DNA of 64,000 nucleotides from Acanthosepion lycidas (taxonomy: Eukaryota; Mollusca; Cephalopoda; Sepiida; Sepiidae). Each line of letters begins with the position of its first letter. Position 1 is the stretch's first letter. Below, piece after piece: positions 35,188 through 47,967 of this stretch. Both the position numbers and the translations under genes were made by a program. Below the pieces are notes generated by a model that worked only from the letters and a program-made list of their open reading frames with translations, searched no databases and was not told where the DNA came from. The stretch spans positions 51,429,112-51,493,111 of the forward strand of contig OZ010590.1 in NCBI GenBank assembly GCA_963932145.1. Reading direction: 5' to 3'.

Positions 35188-35567
35188 ACCTCGAATCATT
35201 TTGTTGTTACAGGCTAAAGTGTCAGACAGGCTTCACACACTCTTAGAGATATTATCCATCTCTCAGTTCCGAAACCGATAATGAATCATTGATTTGTATT
35301 CGTTATTGTATTGGTTGCTTTCGGAAAATAACATTTTACCTCATACACACCGACCTCATATTCAACACCTGCTTCATACCGCTCACTTTTACAGTCAGAC
35401 GTGACACGGTCTAGAGATTTTTGATGTAAGGCGTAAACAGTACTAGCACCCAAATTTAATCAGCTTTTGTCTGACAATCCATGAGTAAAATATTTGCATT
35501 TAAAATGGATTTCCTATTCCTCATAGAACATTTACAAAATCTACAGGTAAGAACGATAAACGGGCTG

Positions 35568-35640
35568 CGCCGCGTGGCGTAATGGAAAAAGCGTCTGGCT
35601 TCTAATTAGAAGATTGCGAGTTCGAGTCTCGTCGTTGTCG
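35568..35640 (+). tRNA. tRNA-Arg-TCT: tRNA-Arg(TCT) (unit 23)
   Basis: TCT allele with C32. Confidence 0.65.
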
Positions 35641-36224
35641 AATTTTGTAGTTCAACTAGATTCTTAAATCTTCTGGAATTTATTGCTGTGATACAGCACT
35701 GAATGTCCAATTAAGAAAAAGTCGCTAAGGACTAAAGAACAGCCTCTTTCAGTATATACGTAGATTTTCTTGAACTTCAAGTCCCATTTCTTCCAGCCTT
35801 GATAATTTTGTAATTTTTTTTTTTTTTTTTTTTTTTTCCGGCAGACGTAGGTTTTTAAAATAAATCAAACATTTCGTGGAAAATTTTGACATGTGCGACA
35901 ATGCCTGACGAATTCATGCCTCTGATTCCATCGGAGGTGTCTTGTCACGGAAACATCTAACAAAACATAGATTAAAATGTAAAGAAACTTTGACGTATTT
36001 TAATCTCGGAAAAAATGCCATCATATCGGGCGACGACAAGTATATTGATAGGAAATAAATGTCGTTGGAAAATTCATTTCACACATCAAAATAGTTGTTC
36101 CGAGAAGCATGAAAATCACGAAATTCGTCTCAGTTGTCCGTATGTGGATTATGAACACCGTCAAATATGAAGAAATGATCTATAATGATATTCCAGTTTG
36201 ACGATCGACGCTAGCATGCTTTAG

Positions 36225-36308
36225 GTCAGGGTGGCCGAGCGGTCTAAGGCGCTGCGTTCAGGTCGCAGTCGGGTCTTCCCGGCGTGGGTTCGAATCCCAC
36301 TCCTGACA
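36225..36308 (+). tRNA. tRNA-Leu-CAG: tRNA-Leu(CAG) (unit 23)
   Basis: Reference sequence. Confidence 0.94.
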
Positions 36309-36712
36309 ATAGGACGACGTTATTTTCTTTTGCTATGATATATTTAGTCTTCCATGTAAAAAAATGAAAAAGAAAGAGCATTAAATTAAAAATCGCGTCT
36401 GTTGGCATGTCAATATTACGATCTAGAAGTTATGAAGAGCGTAAAAGTACTAAAATGTAAATCATTTTGAAAACGATGCGTGCAATTGTACTGAACATAG
36501 GCTAGCTGTGTAAAATATAGTCATTCTTGAATACTAGACGATTCTGTGGTCAATGTGCAGAAATTGAATTTGAAAATAAATTTACTTTCTTGAAAGTTAA
36601 CTTTTCCTAAAAGTTTTATTTTCGCCGTAATTATTGATGGATTGAGAATTATTTCCGAGCCGAGATATCAAATTGAATTGGGGAAAAAAAAAAAAAACCT
36701 ATAGGAAAAGCA

Positions 36713-36784
36713 TTCCGACACCGGGAATCGAACCCTAGCAGCCTGGGTGAAAGCCAGGTATCCTAACCACTAGACCATGTGGGA
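36713..36784 (-). tRNA. tRNA-Glu-TTC: tRNA-Glu(TTC), T26A (unit 24)
   Basis: C6/G67 class with A26. Confidence 0.78.
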
Positions 36785-37164
36785 ACCTCGAATCATTTTG
36801 TTGTTACAGGCTAAAGTGTCAGACAGGCTTCACACACTCTTAGAGATATTATCCATCTCTCAGTTCCGAAACCGATAATGAATCATTGATTTGTATTCGT
36901 TATTGTATTGGTTGCTTTCGGAAAATAACATTTTACCTCATACACACCGACCTCATATTCAACACCTGCTTCATACCGCTCACTTTTACAGTCAGACGTG
37001 ACACGGTCTAGAGATTTTTGATGTAAGGCGTAAACAGTACTAGCACCCAAATTTAATCAGCTTTTGTCTGACAATCCATGAGTAAAATATTTGCATTTAA
37101 AATGGATTTCCTATTCCTCATAGAACATTTACAAAATCTACAGGTAAGAACGATAAACGCGCTG

Positions 37165-37237
37165 CGCCGCGTGGCGTAATGGAAAAAGCGTCTGGTTTCT
37201 AATTAGAAGATTGCGAGTTCGAGTCTCGTCGTTGTCG
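37165..37237 (+). tRNA. tRNA-Arg-TCT: tRNA-Arg(TCT), T32 form (unit 24)
   Basis: TCT allele with T32, matching unit 21. Confidence 0.65.
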
Positions 37238-37823
37238 AATTTTGTAGTTCAACTAGATTCTTAAATCTTCTGGAATTTATTGCTGTGATACAGCACTGAA
37301 TGTCCAATTAAGAAAAAGTCGCTAAGGACTAAAGAACAGCCTCTTTCAGTATATACGTAGATTTTCTTGAACTTCAAGTCCCATTTCTTCCAGCCTTGAT
37401 AATTTTGTAATTTTTTTTTTTTTTTTAATTTTTTTCCGGCAGACGTAGGTTTTTAAAATAAATCAAACATTTCGTGGAAAATTTTGACATGTGCGACAAT
37501 GCCTGACGAATTCATGCCTCTGATTCCATCGGAGGTGTCTTGTCACGGAAACATCTAACAAAACATAGATTAAAAGTGTAAAGAAACTTTGACGTATTTT
37601 AATCTCGGAAAAAATGCCATCATATCGGGCGACGACAAGTATATTGATAGGAAATAAATGTCGTTGGAAAATTCATTTCACACATCAAAATAGTTGTTCC
37701 GAGAAGCATGAAAATCCCGAAATTCGTCTCAGTTGTCCGTATGTGGATTATGAACACCGTCAAATATGAAGAAATGATCTATAATGATATTCCAGTTTGA
37801 CGATCGACGCTAGCATGCTTTAG

Positions 37824-37907
37824 GTCAGGGTGGCCGAGCGGTCTAAGGCGCTGCGTTCAGGTCGCAGTCGGGTCTTCCCGGCGTGGGTTCGAATCCCACT
37901 CCTGACA
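37824..37907 (+). tRNA. tRNA-Leu-CAG: tRNA-Leu(CAG) (unit 24)
   Basis: Reference sequence. Confidence 0.94.
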
Positions 37908-38311
37908 ATAGGACGACGTTATTTTCTTTTGCTATGATATATTTAGTCTTCCATGTAAAAAAATGAAAAAGAAAGAGCATTAAATTAAAAATCGCGTCTG
38001 TTGGCATGTCAATATTACGATCTAGAAGTTATGAAGAGCGTAAAAATACTAAAATGTAAATCATTTTGAAAACGATGCGTGCAATTGTACTGAACATAGG
38101 CTAGCTGTGTAAAATATAGTCATTCTTGAATACTAGACGATTCTGTGGTCAATGTGCAGAAATTGAATTTGAAAATAAATTTACTTTCTTGAAAGTTAAC
38201 TTTTCCTAAAAGTTTTATTTTCGCCGTAATTATTGATGGATTGAGAATTATTTCCGAGCCGAGATATCAAATTGAATTGGGGAAAAAAAAAAAAAACCTA
38301 TAGGAAAAGCA

Positions 38312-38383
38312 TTCCGATACCGGGAATCGAACCCTAGCAGCCTGGGTGAAAGCCAGGAATCCTAACCACTAGACCATGTGGGA
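38312..38383 (-). tRNA. tRNA-Glu-TTC: tRNA-Glu(TTC) (unit 25)
   Basis: C6/A67 class. Confidence 0.74.
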
Positions 38384-38763
38384 ACCTCGAATCATTTTGT
38401 TGTTACAGGCTAAAGTGTCAAACACGCTTCACACACTCTTAGAGATATTATCCATCTCTCAGTTCCGAAACCGATAATGAATCATTGATTTGTATTCGTT
38501 ATTGTATTGGTTGCTTTCGGAAAATAACATTTTACCTCATACACACCGACCTCATATTCAACACCTGCTTCATACCGCTCACTTTTACAGTCAGACGTGA
38601 GACGCTCTAGAGATTTTTGATGCAAGGCTTAAACAGTACTAGCACCCAAATTTAATCAGCTTTTGTCTGACAATCCATGAGTAAAATATTTGCATTTAAA
38701 ATGGATTTCCTATTCCTCATAGAACATTTACAAAATCTACAGGTAGGAACGATAATCGGGCTG

Positions 38764-38836
38764 CGCCGCGTGGCGTAATGGAAAAGGCGTCTGGCTTCGA
38801 ATCAGAAGATTGCGAGTTCGAGTCTCGTCGTTGTCG
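38764..38836 (+). tRNA. tRNA-Arg-TCG: tRNA-Arg(TCG) (unit 25)
   Basis: TCG allele. The 5' flank reads GTAGGAACGATAATCGGG, shared only with unit 26. Confidence 0.68.
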
Positions 38837-39420
38837 AATTTTGTAGTTCAACTAGATTCTTAAATCTTCTGGAATTTATTGCTGTGATACAGCACTGAAT
38901 GTCCAATTTAGAAAAAGTCGCTAAGGACTAAAGAACAGCCTCTTTCAGTATATACGTAGATTTTCTTGAACTTCAAGTCCCATTTCTTCCAGCCTTGATA
39001 ATTTTGTAATTTTTTTTTTTTTTTTTTTTTTTCCGGCAGACGTAGGTTTTTAAAATAAATCAAACATTTCGTGGAAAATTTTGACATGTGCGACAATGCC
39101 TGACGAATTCATGCCTCTGATTCCATCGGAGGTGTCTTGTCACGGAAACATCTAACAAAACATAGATTAAAAGTGTAAAGAAACTTTGACGTATTTTAAT
39201 CTCGGAAAAAATGCCATCATATCGGGCGACGACAAGTATATTGATAGGAAATAAATGTCGTTGGAAAATTCATTTCACACATCAAAATAGTTGTTCCGAG
39301 AAGCATGAAAATCCCGAAATTCGTCTCAGTTGTCCGTATGTGGATTATGAACACCGTCAAATATGAAGAAATGATCTATAATGATATTCCAGTTTGACGA
39401 TCGACGCTAGCATGCTTTAG

Positions 39421-39504
39421 GTCAGGGTGGCCGAGCGGTCTAAGGCGCTGCGTTCAGGTCGCAGTCGGGTCTTCCCGGCGTGGGTTCGAATCCCACTCCT
39501 GACA
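39421..39504 (+). tRNA. tRNA-Leu-CAG: tRNA-Leu(CAG) (unit 25)
   Basis: Reference sequence. Confidence 0.94.
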
Positions 39505-39908
39505 ATAGGACGACGTTATTTTCTTTTGCTATGATATATTTAGTCTTCCATGTAAAAAAATGAAAAAGAAAGAGCATTAAATTAAAAATCGCGTCTGTTG
39601 GCATGTCAATATTACGATCTAGAAGTTATGAAGAGCGTAAAAATACTAAAATGTAAATCATTTTGAAAACGATGCGTGCAATTGTACTGAACATAGGCTA
39701 GCTGTGTAAAATATAGTCATTCTTGAATACTAGACGATTCTGTGGTCAATGTGCAGAAATTGAATTTGAAAATAAATTTACTTTCTTGAAAGTTAACTTT
39801 TCCTAAAAGTTTTATTTTCGCCGTAATTATTGATGGATTGAGAATTATTTCCGAGCCGAGATATCAAATTGAATTGGGGAAAAAAAAAAAAAACCTATAG
39901 GAAAAGCA

Positions 39909-39980
39909 TTCCGATACCGGGAATCGAACCCTAGCAGCCTGGGTGAAAGCCAGGAATCCTAACCACTAGACCATGTGGGA
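39909..39980 (-). tRNA. tRNA-Glu-TTC: tRNA-Glu(TTC) (unit 26)
   Basis: C6/A67 class, duplicate of unit 25. Confidence 0.74.
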
Positions 39981-40360
39981 ACCTCGAATCATTTTGTTGT
40001 TACAGGCTAAAGTGTCAAACACGCTTCACACACTCTTAGAGATATTATCCATCTCTCAGTTCCGAAACCGATAATGAATCATTGATTTGTATTCGTTATT
40101 GTATTGGTTGCTTTCGGAAAATAACATTTTACCTCATACACACCGACCTCATATTCAACACCTGCTTCATACCGCTCACTTTTACAGTCAGACGTGAGAC
40201 GCTCTAGAGATTTTTGATGCAAGGCTTAAACAGTACTAGCACCCAAATTTAATCAGCTTTTGTCTGACAATCCATGAGTAAAATATTTGCATTTAAAATG
40301 GATTTCCTATTCCTCATAGAACATTTACAAAATCTACAGGTAGGAACGATAATCGGGCTG

Positions 40361-40433
40361 CGCCGCGTGGCGTAATGGAAAAGGCGTCTGGCTTCGAATC
40401 AGAAGATTGCGAGTTCGAGTCTCGTCGTTGTCG
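40361..40433 (+). tRNA. tRNA-Arg-TCG: tRNA-Arg(TCG) (unit 26)
   Basis: TCG allele with the same unusual 5' flank as unit 25. Confidence 0.68.
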
Positions 40434-41017
40434 AATTTTGTAGTTCAACTAGATTCTTAAATCTTCTGGAATTTATTGCTGTGATACAGCACTGAATGTC
40501 CAATTTAGAAAAAGTCGCTAAGGACTAAAGAACAGCCTCTTTCAGTATATACGTAGATTTTCTTGAACTTCAAGTCCCATTTCTTCCAGCCTTGATAATT
40601 TTGTAATTTTTTTTTTTTTTTTTTTTTTTCCGGCAGACGTAGGTTTTTAAAATAAATCAAACATTTCGTGGAAAATTTTGACATGTGCGACAATGCCTGA
40701 CGAATTCATGCCTCTGATTCCATCGGAGGTGTCTTGTCACGGAAACATCTAACAAAACATAGATTAAAAGTGTAAAGAAACTTTGACGTATTTTAATCTC
40801 GGAAAAAATGCCATCATATCGGGCGACGACAAGTATATTGATAGGAAATAAATGTCGTTGGAAAATTCATTTCACACATCAAAATAGTTGTTCCGAGAAG
40901 CATGAAAATCCCGAAATTCGTCTCAGTTGTCCGTATGTGGATTATGAACACCGTCAAATATGAAGAAATGATCTATAATGATATTCCAGTTTGACGATCG
41001 ACGCTAGCATGCTTTAG

Positions 41018-41101
41018 GTCAGGGTGGCCGAGCGGTCTAAGGCGCTGCGTTCAGGTCGCAGTCGGGTCTTCCCGGCGTGGGTTCGAATCCCACTCCTGAC
41101 A
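41018..41101 (+). tRNA. tRNA-Leu-CAG: tRNA-Leu(CAG) (unit 26)
   Basis: Reference sequence. Confidence 0.94.
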
Positions 41102-41506
41102 ATAGGACGACGTTATTTTCTTTTGCTATGATATATTTAGTCTTCCATGTAAAAAAATGAAAAAGAAAGAGCATTAAATTAAAAATCGCGTCTGTTGGCA
41201 TGTCAATATTACGATCTAGAAGTTATGAAGAGCGTAAAAATACTAAAATGTAAATCATTTTGAAAACGATGCGTGCAATTGTACTGAACATAGGCTAGCT
41301 GTGTAAAATATAGTCATTCTTGAATACTAGACGATTCTGTGGTCAATGTGCAGAAATTGAATTTGAAAATAAATTTACTTTCTTGAAAGTTAACTTTTCC
41401 TAAAAGTTTTATTTTCGCCGTAATTATTGATGGATTGAGAATTATTTCGTAGCCGAGATATCAAATTGAATTTGGGAAAAAAAAAAAAAAACCTATAGGA
41501 AAAGCA

Positions 41507-41578
41507 TTCCGACACCGGGAATCGAACCCTAGCAGCCTGGGTGAAAGCCAGGAATCCTAACCACTAGACCATCTGGGA
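41507..41578 (-). tRNA. tRNA-Glu-TTC: tRNA-Glu(TTC) (unit 27)
   Basis: G6 class with the G·G at 6:67, as in unit 2. Confidence 0.75.
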
Positions 41579-41958
41579 ACCTGGAATCATTTTGTTGTTA
41601 CAGGCTAAAGTGTCAAACACGCTTCACACACTCTTAGAGATATTATCCATCTCTCAGTTCCGAAACCGATAATGAATCATTGATTTGTATTCGTTATTGT
41701 ATTGGTTGCTTTCGGAAAATAACATTTTACCTCATACACACCGACCTCATATTCAACACCTGCTTCATACCGCTCACTTTTACAGTCAGACGTGACACGG
41801 TCTAGAGATTTTTGATGTAAGGCGTAAACAGTACTAGCACCCAAATTTAATCAGCTTTTGTCTGACAATCCATGAGTAAAATATTTGCATTTAAAATGGA
41901 TTTCCTATTCCTCATAGAACATTTACAAAATCTACAGGTAAGAACGATAAACGCGCTG

Positions 41959-42031
41959 CGCCGCGTGGCGTAATGGAAAAAGCGTCTGGTTTCTAATTAG
42001 AAGATTGCGAGTTCGAGTCTCGTCGTTGTCG
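41959..42031 (+). tRNA. tRNA-Arg-TCT: tRNA-Arg(TCT), T32 form (unit 27)
   Basis: TCT allele with T32. The following spacer has CAGCGCTGAATG instead of CAGCACTGAATG, shared with unit 28. Confidence 0.65.
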
Positions 42032-42615
42032 AATTTTGTAGTTCAACTAGATTCTTAAATCTTCTGGAATTTATTGCTGTGATACAGCGCTGAATGTCCA
42101 ATTTAGAAAAAGTCGCTAAGGACTAAAGAACAGCCTCTTTCAGTATATACGTAGATTTTCTTGAACTTCAAGTCCCATTTCTTCCAGCCTTGATAATTTT
42201 GTAATTTTTTTTTTTTTTTTTTTTTTTCCGGCAGACGTAGGTTTTTAAAATAAATCAAACATTTCGTGGAAAATTTTGACATGTGCGACAATGCCTGACG
42301 AATTCATGCCTCTGATTCCATCGGAGGTGTCTTGTCACGGAAACATCTAACAAAACATAGATTAAAAGTGTAAAGAAACTTTGACGTATTTTAATCTCGG
42401 AAAAAATGCCATCATATCGGGCGACGACAAGTATATTGATAGGAAATAAATGTCGTTGGAAAATTCATTTCACACATGAAAATAGTTGTTCCGAGAAGCA
42501 TGAAAATCACGAAATTCGTCTCAGTTGTCCGTATGTGGATTATGAACACCGTCAAATATGAAGAAATGATCTATAATGATATTCCAGTTTGACGATCGAC
42601 GCTAGCATGCTTTAG

Positions 42616-42699
42616 GTCAGGGTGGCCGAGCGGTCTAAGGCGCTGCGTTCAGGTCGCAGTCGAGTCTTCCCGGCGTGGGTTCGAATCCCACTCCTGACA
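42616..42699 (+). tRNA. tRNA-Leu-CAG: tRNA-Leu(CAG), variable-arm variant (unit 27)
   Basis: Variable arm reads CGAG-TCTT-CCCG, leaving an A·C mismatch. Shared with units 28 and 34. Confidence 0.9.
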
Positions 42700-43104
42700 A
42701 TAGGACGACGTTATTTTCTTTTGCTATGATATATTTAGTCTTCCATGTAAAAAAATGAAAAAGAAAGAGCATTAAATTAAAAATCGCGTCTGTTGGCATG
42801 TCAATATTACGATCTAGAAGTTATGAAGAGCGTAAAAATACTAAAATGTAAATCATTTTGAAAACGATGCGTGCAATTGTACTGAACATAGGCTAGCTGT
42901 GTAAAATATAGTCATTCTTGAATACTAGACGATTCTGTGGTCAATGTGCAGAAATTGAATTTGAAAATAAATTTACTTTCTTGAAAGTTAACTTTTCCTA
43001 AAAGTTTTATTTTCGCCGTAATTATTGATGGATTGAGAATTATTTCGTAGCCGAGATATCAAATTGAATTTGGGAAAAAAAAAAAAAAACCTATAGGAAA
43101 AGCA

Positions 43105-43176
43105 TTCCGACACCGGGAATCGAACCCTAGCAGCCTGGGTGAAAGCCAGGAATCCTAACCACTAGACCATCTGGGA
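43105..43176 (-). tRNA. tRNA-Glu-TTC: tRNA-Glu(TTC) (unit 28)
   Basis: G6 class. Confidence 0.75.
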
Positions 43177-43556
43177 ACCTGGAATCATTTTGTTGTTACA
43201 GGCTAAAGTGTCAAACACGCTTCACACACTCTTAGAGATATTATCCATCTCTCAGTTCCGAAACCGATAATGAATCATTGATTTGTATTCGTTATTGTAT
43301 TGGTTGCTTTCGGAAAATAACATTTTACCTCATACACACCGACCTCATATTCAACACCTGCTTCATACCGCTCACTTTTACAGTCAGACGTGACACGGTC
43401 TAGAGATTTTTGATGTAAGGCGTAAACAGTACTAGCACCCAAATTTAATCAGCTTTTGTCTGACAATCCATGAGTAAAATATTTGCATTTAAAATGGATT
43501 TCCTATTCCTCATAGAACATTTACAAAATCTACAGGTAAGAACGATAAACGCGCTG

Positions 43557-43629
43557 CGCCGCGTGGCGTAATGGAAAAAGCGTCTGGTTTCTAATTAGAA
43601 GATTGCGAGTTCGAGTCTCGTCGTTGTCG
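43557..43629 (+). tRNA. tRNA-Arg-TCT: tRNA-Arg(TCT), T32 form (unit 28)
   Basis: TCT allele with T32; duplicate of unit 27. Confidence 0.65.
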
Positions 43630-44213
43630 AATTTTGTAGTTCAACTAGATTCTTAAATCTTCTGGAATTTATTGCTGTGATACAGCGCTGAATGTCCAAT
43701 TTAGAAAAAGTCGCTAAGGACTAAAGAACAGCCTCTTTCAGTATATACGTAGATTTTCTTGAACTTCAAGTCCCATTTCTTCCAGCCTTGATAATTTTGT
43801 AATTTTTTTTTTTTTTTTTTTTTTTCCGGCAGACGTAGGTTTTTAAAATAAATCAAACATTTCGTGGAAAATTTTGACATGTGCGACAATGCCTGACGAA
43901 TTCATGCCTCTGATTCCATCGGAGGTGTCTTGTCACGGAAACATCTAACAAAACATAGATTAAAAGTGTAAAGAAACTTTGACGTATTTTAATCTCGGAA
44001 AAAATGCCATCATATCGGGCGACGACAAGTATATTGATAGGAAATAAATGTCGTTGGAAAATTCATTTCACACATGAAAATAGTTGTTCCGAGAAGCATG
44101 AAAATCACGAAATTCGTCTCAGTTGTCCGTATGTGGATTATGAACACCGTCAAATATGAAGAAATGATCTATAATGATATTCCAGTTTGACGATCGACGC
44201 TAGCATGCTTTAG

Positions 44214-44297
44214 GTCAGGGTGGCCGAGCGGTCTAAGGCGCTGCGTTCAGGTCGCAGTCGAGTCTTCCCGGCGTGGGTTCGAATCCCACTCCTGACA
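44214..44297 (+). tRNA. tRNA-Leu-CAG: tRNA-Leu(CAG), variable-arm variant (unit 28)
   Basis: CGAG variable-arm stem with the A·C mismatch. Confidence 0.9.
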
Positions 44298-44701
44298 ATA
44301 GGACGACGTTATTTTCTTTTGCTATGATATATTTAGTCTTCCATGTAAAAAATGAAAAAGAAGGAGCATTAAATTAAAAATCGCGTCTGTTGGCATGTCA
44401 ATATTACGATCTAGAAGTTATGAAGAGCGTAAAAATACTAAAATGTAAATCATTTTGAAAACGATGCGTGCAATTGTACTGAACATAGGCTAGCTGTGTA
44501 AAATATAGTCATTCTTGAATACTAGACGATTCTGTGGTCAATGTGCAGAAATTGAATTTGAAAATAAATTTACTTTCTTGAAAGTTAACTTTTCCTAAAA
44601 GTTTTATTTTCGCCGTAATTATTGATGGATTGAGAATTATTTCGTAGCCGAGATATCAAATTGAATTTGGGAAAAAAAAAAAAAAACCTATAGGAAAAGC
44701 A

Positions 44702-44773
44702 TTCCGACACCGGGAATCGAACCCTAGCAGCCTGGGTGAAAGCCAGGAATCCTAACCACTAGACCATCTGGGA
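44702..44773 (-). tRNA. tRNA-Glu-TTC: tRNA-Glu(TTC) (unit 29)
   Basis: G6 class. Confidence 0.75.
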
Positions 44774-45153
44774 ACCTGGAATCATTTTGTTGTTACAGGC
44801 TAAAGTGTCAAACACGCTTCACACACTCTTAGAGATATTATCCATCTCTCAGTTCCGAAACCGATAATGAATCATTGATTTGTATTCGTTATTGTATTGG
44901 TTGCTTTCGGAAAATAACATTTTACCTCATACACACCGACCTCATATTCAACACCTGCTTCATACCGCTCACTTTTACAGTCAGACGTGACACGGTCTAG
45001 AGATTTTTGATGTAAGGCGTAAACAGTACTAGCACCCAAATTTAATCAGCTTTTGTCTGACAATCCATGAGTAAAATATTTGCATTTAAAATGGATTTCC
45101 TATTCCTCATAGAACATTTACAAAATCTACAGGTAAGAACGATAAACGCGCTG

Positions 45154-45226
45154 CGCCGCGTGGCGTAATGGAAAAAGCGTCTGGTTTCTAATTAGAAGAT
45201 TGCGAGTTCGAGTCTCGTCGTTGTCG
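45154..45226 (+). tRNA. tRNA-Arg-TCT: tRNA-Arg(TCT), T32 form (unit 29)
   Basis: TCT allele with T32. Confidence 0.65.
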
Positions 45227-45812
45227 AATTTTGTAGTTCAACTAGATTCTTAAATCTTCTGGAATTTATTGCTGTGATACAGCACTGAATGTCCAATTAA
45301 GAAAAAGTCGCTAAGGACTAAAGAACAGCCTCTTTCAGTATATACGTAGATTTTCTTGAACTTCAAGTCCCATTTCTTCCAGCCTTGATAATTTTGTAAT
45401 TTTTTTTTTTTTTTTTTTTTTTTTCCGGCAGACGTAGGTTTTTAAAATAAATCAAACATTTCGTGGAAAATTTTGACATGTGCGACAATGCCTGACGAAT
45501 TCATGCCTCTGATTCCATCGGAGGTGTCTTGTCACGGAAACATCTAACAAAACATAGATTAAAAGTGTAAAGAAACTTTGACGTATTTTAATCTCGGAAA
45601 AAATGCCATCATATCGGGCGACGACAAGTATATTGATAGGAAATAAATGTCGTTGGAAAATTCATTTCACACATGAAAATAGTTGTTCCGAGAAGCATGA
45701 AAATCACGAAATTCGTCTCAGTTGTCCGTATGTGGATTATGAACACCGTCAAATATGAAGAAATGATCTATAATGATATTCCAGTTTGACGATCGACGCC
45801 AGCATGTTTTAG

Positions 45813-45896
45813 GTCAGGGTGGCCGAGCGGTCTAAGGCGCTGCGTTCAGGTCGCAGTCGGGTCTTCCCGGCGTGGGTTCGAATCCCACTCCTGACA
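45813..45896 (+). tRNA. tRNA-Leu-CAG: tRNA-Leu(CAG) (unit 29)
   Basis: Reference sequence, with the CCAGCATGTTTTAG flank of the unit 1-2 family. Confidence 0.94.
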
Positions 45897-46299
45897 ATAG
45901 GACTTTATTTTCTTTTGCTATGATATATTTAGTCTTCCATGTAAAAAATGAAAAAGAAAGAGCATTAAATTAAAAATCGCGTCTGTTGGCATGTCAATAT
46001 TACGATCTAGAAGTTATGAAGAGCGTAAAAATACTAAAATGTAAATCATTTTGAAAACGATGCGTGCAATTATACTGAACATAGGCTAGCTGTGTAAAAT
46101 ATAGTCATTCTTGAATACTAGACGATTCTGTGGTCAATGTGCAGAAATTGAATTTGAAAATAAATTTACTTTCTTGAAAGTTAACTTTTCCTAAAAGTTT
46201 TATTTTCGCCGTAATTATTGATGGATTGAGAATTATTTCGGAGCCGAGATATCAAATTGAATTTGGGAAAAAAAAAAAAAAAAACCTATAGGAAAAGCA

Positions 46300-46371
46300 T
46301 TCCGACACCGGGAATCGAACCCTACCAGCCTGGGTGAAAGCCAGGAATCCTAACCACTAGACCATGTGGGA
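46300..46371 (-). tRNA. tRNA-Glu-TTC: tRNA-Glu(TTC), variable-loop variant (unit 30)
   Basis: C6/G67 class. The variable loop reads CTGG instead of CTGC, and the 5' flank is changed (GGGAAACGGGAATCAG on the plus strand). Both marks are confined to units 30-33. Confidence 0.77.
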
Positions 46372-46751
46372 AACGGGAATCAGTTTGTTGTTACAGGCTA
46401 AAGTATCAAACACGCTTCACACACTCTTAGAGATATTATCCATCTCTCAGTTCCGAAACCGATAATGAATCATTGATTTGTATTCGTTATTGTATTGGTT
46501 GCTTTCGGAAAATAACATTTTACCTCATACACACCGACCTCATATTCAACACCTGCTTCATACCGCTCACTTTTACAGTCAGACGTGACACGCTCTAGAG
46601 ATTTTTGATGTAAGGCGTAAACAGTACTAGCACCCAAATTTAATCAGCTTTTGTCTGACAATCCATGAGTAAAATATTTGCATTTAAAATGGATTTCCTA
46701 TTCCTCATAGAACATTTACAAAATCTACAGGTAAGAACGATTAACGGGCTG

Positions 46752-46824
46752 CGCCGCGTGGCGTAATGGAAAAGGAGTCTGGCTTCGAATCAGAAGATTG
46801 CGAGTTCGAGTCTCGTCGTTGTCG
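46752..46824 (+). tRNA. tRNA-Arg-TCG: tRNA-Arg(TCG), C25A (unit 30)
   Basis: TCG allele with A25 (AAAGGAGTCTGG), which breaks D-stem pair 10:25 on top of the usual 12:23 mismatch. Found only in this copy. Confidence 0.62.
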
Positions 46825-47409
46825 AATTTTGTAGTTCAACTAGATTCTTAAATCTTCTGGAATTTATTGCTGTGATACAGCACTGAATGTCCAATTTAGA
46901 AAAAGTCGCTAAGGACTAAAGAACAGCCTCTTTCAGTATATACGTAGATTTTCTTGAACTTCAAGTCCCATTTCTTCCAGCCTTGATAATTTTGTAATTT
47001 TTTTTTTTTTTTTATTTTTTTCCGGCAGACGTAGGTTTTTAAAATAAATCAAACATTTCGTGGAAAATTTTGACATGTGCGACAATGCCTGACGAATTCA
47101 TGCCTCTGATTCCATCGGAGGTGTCTTGTCACGGAAACATCTAACAAAACATAGATTAAAAGTGTAAAGAAACTTTGACGTATTTTAATCTCGGAAAAAA
47201 TGCCATCATATCGGGCGACGACAAGTATATTGATAGGAAATAAATGTCGTTGGAAAATTCATTTCACACATGAAAATAGTTGTTCCGAGAAGCATGAAAA
47301 TCACGAAATTCGTCTCAGTTGTCCGTATGTGGATTATGAACACCGTCAAATATGAAGAAATGATCTATAATGATATTCCAGTTTGACGATCGACGCCAGC
47401 ATGTTTTAG

Positions 47410-47493
47410 GTCAGGGTGGACGAGCGGTCTAAGGCGCTGCGTTCAGGTCGCAGTCGGGTCTTCCCGGCGTGGGTTCGAATCCCACTCCTGACA
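47410..47493 (+). tRNA. tRNA-Leu-CAG: tRNA-Leu(CAG), A-box variant C11A (unit 30)
   Basis: GTGGACGAG in place of GTGGCCGAG; pair 11:24 and the A box are damaged. Variable arm normal. Confidence 0.85.
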
Positions 47494-47895
47494 ATAGGAC
47501 TTTATTTTCTTTTGCTATGATATATTTAGTCTTCCATGTAAAAAATGAAAAAGAAAGAGCATTAAATTAAAAATCGCGTCTGTTGGCATGTCAATATTAC
47601 GATCTAGAAGTTATGAAGAGCGTAAAAATACTAAAATGTAAATCATTTTGAAAACGATGCGTGCAATTATACTGAACATAGGCTAGCTGTGTAAAATATA
47701 GTCATTCTTGAATACTAGACGATTCTGTGGTCAATGTGCAGAAATTGAATTTGAAAATAAATTTACTTTCTTGAAAGTTAACTTTTCCTAAAAGTTTTAT
47801 TTTCGCCGTAATTATTGATGGATTGAGAATTATTTCGGAGCCGAGATATCAAATTGAATTTGGGAAAAAAAAAAAAAAAACCTATAGGAAAAGCA

Positions 47896-47967
47896 TTCCG
47901 ACACCGGGAATCGAACCCTACCAGCCTGGGTGAAAGCCAGGAATCCTAACCACTAGACCATGTGGGA
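47896..47967 (-). tRNA. tRNA-Glu-TTC: tRNA-Glu(TTC), variable-loop variant (unit 31)
   Basis: C6/G67 class with the CTGG variable loop. Confidence 0.77.

Larger units (their letters stand above)
33519..38311. repeat. Three-unit higher-order repeat, copy B (units 22-24)
   Basis: This is the second copy of the X, X, Y block, also 4793 bp, carrying the same set of unit-specific variants in the same order. The first tRNA-Glu of the two blocks differs, so the exact breakpoints lie inside the first unit. Confidence 0.8.
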
